Positions 60,903-64,000 of a stretch of DNA of 64,000 nucleotides are shown one piece after another (position 1 is the stretch's first letter; the number at the start of each line of letters is the position of its first letter). A program made the position numbers and the translations under genes. The stretch lies in contig JAIXMP010000021.1 of assembly GCA_025677815.1 (NCBI GenBank), positions 186,001 to 250,000 on the forward strand, written 5' to 3'. The notes under the pieces were generated by a model, which was not told the DNA's origin, did no database searches, and saw nothing but the letters and a program-made list of their open reading frames with translations. This DNA is from Phascolomyces articulosus. Taxonomy: Eukaryota > Mucoromycota > Mucoromycetes > Mucorales > Lichtheimiaceae.

Positions 60903-62529
60903 GATAATGAAACGAAAATACTAAAAAGTAAAAAAAAAATTAAATGTGGATGGAATGGATTGTGTTTTAGAAGAAGTAAAAGAAGTAGAAGAAGAAGAAG
61001 AATTAAAAAAATAAATAGAGAGAGAAAAGGAAAATAAATAATAATAACAATTGTTAGTGCGTCGTAGGTGCTGACTGAAATCTTTGAGGGGTGCCACTTT
61101 TTTAACAAATCTGGAGCAGAAGAGGATTTTGGGATATCATTGCCCACAGTTATAGCTACACAATTGAACAATTTAGAATCATCCTCCGGAGCGAGCCAGT
61201 GTTTTTATTTTACACAGACAAGGAGTAATACATTTCTTCTTTTACTGAATGAACTAAATAGAGAGAGCGAGAGAGCGAAAGATCCGCACTTGTATATAAT
61301 AGACTATACATTACATTACATATTATAATTCTATATATATAAATATCTATATATGCAGAAAAAAAAAAAGAAAGTTGGGGTAATTTTTGACTCTAAATGA
61401 TAAATGATGATCAGGTCAAGGGAACCCTTAACGCACACACATACATATACACATATATACTTTATATCACATATAATAAAAAAAAATATGTGCATTAATA
61501 AAACTGATGATGATGATGATTGTTTATGATGTAAAGATTTCCATCTTTCTGTTATTTATGCTTTTTTTTGTATCACATTTATCAAAACAATAACAACAAA
61601 AAGCCTCAAACACTATTTTCTCTCTTTTCATCTCTCCCTTTTTCATCATCATCTTCTTCGACCCAATCCCATCTTCTCTATATATATAAAGATAGTAGAG
61701 AAAGTGAGAGATAATTACTCCCTATAATAGGGTGAACAAAATATAAAAAAAAACTTGATTTCATCATTCATCGTTCTTTGATATGAATAGTAAATTTTCA
61801 CCCATAAAAAAATATTCAAATAAGCTAAGTATAATAAAATAAGAATAGAAACAATCCATCATATTTTTTTTATTGTTGTTAACTCCTAAATAAAGTTTTT
61901 TTTTTTTTGTGTGTGTTTCTTTGTTGTTTTTGTTGCTTCTCCTGACATGTTGCATCCGTGCGAATTATGTTATTGTCATTGTGAAAATAGGAGCATTTAA
62001 CCATCCTCCATAGTAAGTATAGTAATCATAATATTTTAAAATGCTTCTGATTGTTTGTTACTTTTTTATTATACAAAATATATTAAGCATTGATTGTTTT
62101 ATATATCACTTATACACACACACATATATATATACACGTGGCTCAGTATGGGATGTGATACGTGCATTTCTAAAAAGTAAAAGATCTTCTTGTGAAAAAG
62201 AGAATGGAATATATATATATTCTATTATTATTACTTTTTTTTTCCTTCATGGAGTCAGTTGGTTTGGTTGGGGGGTGGGGAGACTCATTGGAATTTAGTT
62301 CTTAAAAAGAGAAAGGAAGGAGAAAAAGGTTCATAAGTAATAGTAGTGAAGATGAGCAGATGGTGTGGACGGTGTAAAATTACATTATTATTATTATTAT
62401 TGTATTATTATAAGAGTAAAAGTATGATATTATAAAAAAAATGGGTATCTAAAAATATATATTATGATTTGAAGAATGCAAAGGAACAAAAAATAAAATA
62501 GGAGAAAAAAAAAAGAGTGAAGGAAAAAC
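60903..62529. other. Intergenic: FYVE gene promoter and leader
   Basis: A frame open on the minus strand (about 60950-61200) reads KLFNCVAITVGNDIPKSSSA, PDLLKKWHPSKISVSTYDA and then runs into low complexity. A matching antisense frame is equally open, and no splice to the FYVE start is compelling. It might be a 5' UTR or an unrecognised upstream exon. The rest is AT-rich with TA/CA repeats (for example 62110-62135). Confidence 0.4.
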
Positions 62530-64000
62530 TTAATGTGTCGTTGTAGTAAACGATATTAAGATTCCTAATAATGCTGATGTTAAAAGTATAACTATGTAGA
62601 TATAGTTTCTTGGTTAGATCAATGAAAATATATAAGAAATAAAGACGACTTGTAATAATAGTCGTATATATAGTGAAGAATAGTTATTATACCTATGGAT
62701 GGAATCCAGCGTTGAAAACAATTCCAAGTAACTTGACGTTGTCTTGCTTGTATTACTTTACTTTGTAAATCGGTCAACCTTTCGGCATAATTCATACTTT
62801 TATTATACCCTTCAATTGCCACCACTGTCTTTTTATGCCGCATCCATGCTTTTTTTACAAGTGGCAATCGTTGTTGTGTTTCCTGAAGCATGTGTTCCAT
62901 TCGTTTCATACTTTCATAGCGTGCTAAAACAATTTTGGTATTAAGTTGGTCTACATCACGATCCAGTTGTTGTAATTTTTGAACGTACTCCTCAATCTCC
63001 TGACGACTTGTTTCAATCCGTTGTTCTTCTTGATCACATAAATATTGGTATCGATAAACCCCTTCTGTCATTTCATCTAATACATGATTGAACCTACTAT
63101 ATCGTTATTTTGTTTTGGGTTTTTTTTTTAGTAATTCATGAATCAAAACTGGGTATTTTATATATGTATATATTTGTTGATATGTCAAAAAAAATTACAT
63201 ACATTGGAGTACCCCTTTGTCGATCCAAAGATTCTAATAAAGGTGGTACTGGTGGAGGGGATCCAACAGAAACTGAAGGTTTTCTTGAAACACATGCCCA
63301 GTCAGAAGGTACAGAAAAACTTCGCATTTCATCACTGATCACCTGTAGATCAGCTAATTTCTTTGTTGATAAGGTACTTCGCAATGGTATAAGACCAGCC
63401 GTTCTAGTACTAGCAATGCCATTATGGTTTGTTTTAATGATAGGTAGATCCATAGGAGAAGATATTTCAACAGCAGAAGAAGGTCTTCTTCTTCGTCTTC
63501 GTCGTTTCCATAATCCTGTTTTTGTTGATCTCGTTGTTGTGGCTGCTGTTGTTCCAGTTGTCGTGGCAATAGTAGTACTCGTAGCCGTCGTCGTTGTCGC
63601 TGGTCTTCGTTTTTTTCGATGATATAATGAATCATCTAAGGAATAATAACCACCCCCTCTTTCTTCTTTTTCTTGTCCATGATTTTGATGTTTTCTTAAA
63701 CGAAATAATCGACGCCCTCCTCTCCTTGGATATTGATGATGATGAAGATAAGGTTCTTTGGTTATTTTTGATTTGGTAAATATAGGTCCAGGTGGTGGTG
63801 GTATAGGTGTTGGATGAAATAGGACGGTTGTTGCTGCATTTTTATTTTTTAAAGGTGAGGTTTGTACACGTTTTAATGGACGACGTTGTTGTTGTTGTTG
63901 TTGCGGTGGTGGTGGTGGTTTACGACGATGACGTAGGTTATGATCTTCTGTATCACTACTAACAACCGATGTCGATACACTGGAGGATTTTCTTAATCGA
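62530..64000 (-). CDS. Coiled-coil protein with C-terminal membrane anchor (5' end outside window)
   Basis: At least three exons are seen. The upstream part (from 64000 down to about 63210) is basic, Thr/Pro-rich and probably disordered, with NHNGIASTRTAGLIPLRSTL and SFSVPSDWACVSRKP. The middle exon (about 62695-63097) is strongly helical: RFNHVLDEMTEGVYRYQYLC, DQEEQRIETSRQEIEEYVQK, LQQLDRDVDQLNTKIV, ending VTWNCFQRWIPSI. A G|GTATAA donor joins in phase to an ATAG acceptor near 62592, giving the tail VILLTSALLGILISFTTTTH and a stop at 62530. This is one transmembrane helix with a four-residue polar end, so it is a tail-anchored protein. No family is recognised. Possible sites include the ER, nuclear envelope or mitochondrion. 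Confidence 0.7.

Noticed and set aside
60782..61171. 129-codon minus-strand frame overlapping the FYVE start
   Set aside because: Its middle is a translation of CTT/TTA repeats. Only its first 45 codons look protein-like, and no splice links them to the FYVE frame convincingly.

Overview
The window looks like nuclear DNA of an early-diverging filamentous fungus, most likely Mucoromycota/Mucorales. It is very AT-rich, with many poly-A/T tracts and microsatellites. The genes are split by short GT-AG introns of roughly 40-150 nt, and many proteins carry Q/N/S/T-rich disordered stretches. Placement rests on gene style and family content (WOPR regulator, Nab3-like protein, GGA adaptor, GT49-like protein); no rRNA or other marker is present. 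No tRNA, rRNA, CRISPR array or bacterial-type operon was found.

Region 1-9.4 kb is gene-poor. It holds mobile-element debris: a broken PIF/Harbinger transposase (3.7-4.64 kb, +), a LINE-type reverse transcriptase fragment joined to it (4.64-5.2 kb, +) and, on the opposite strand, what I read as a decayed Fanzor/TnpB-like nuclease (5.3-5.75 kb, -). From 9.4 to 14.1 kb, three minus-strand genes encode a WOPR transcription factor, an alkaline ceramidase and a small alpha/beta-hydrolase-like protein without a serine nucleophile. 14.1-19.9 kb is AT-rich with only coding-like scraps and a small inverted repeat.

Region 19.9-28.5 kb (+ strand) encodes a GT49 (LARGE/B4GAT1-like) glycosyltransferase-fold protein whose DXD motif seems to be missing, a small lineage-specific protein, bc1-complex core protein 1 (QCR1), and a BIG1/VOA1-type V-ATPase assembly factor. 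28.9-33.9 kb (- strand) holds a YjbQ/UPF0047 protein and a USP7-family protein in which all three catalytic-triad positions are replaced. 34.9-38.2 kb (+) holds a Nab3-like RNA-binding protein and Mediator subunit MED31. 38.4-40.3 kb (-) is xylulokinase.

Region 41.8-44.7 kb (+) is a GGA clathrin adaptor. 44.8-49.8 kb (-) holds a flavin amine oxidase with a long N-terminal extension and a casein kinase 1. 50.7 kb (+) is a holo-ACP synthase, and 52.6-56.8 kb (+) a LIM-RhoGAP resembling Lrg1. 57.5-60.9 kb (-) is a long disordered FYVE protein. The window ends inside a minus-strand gene for a coiled-coil protein with a C-terminal membrane anchor (62.5-64.0 kb).

The genes are unrelated housekeeping and regulatory functions in mixed orientation, not a cluster. 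The most interesting items are the USP7-like pseudoenzyme, the probable Fanzor relic, the ceramidase 13-nt microexon that carries a metal-binding histidine, and the GT49-like and hydrolase-like proteins lacking expected catalytic residues. Splice sites were placed by eye from GT/AG signals and reading frame.
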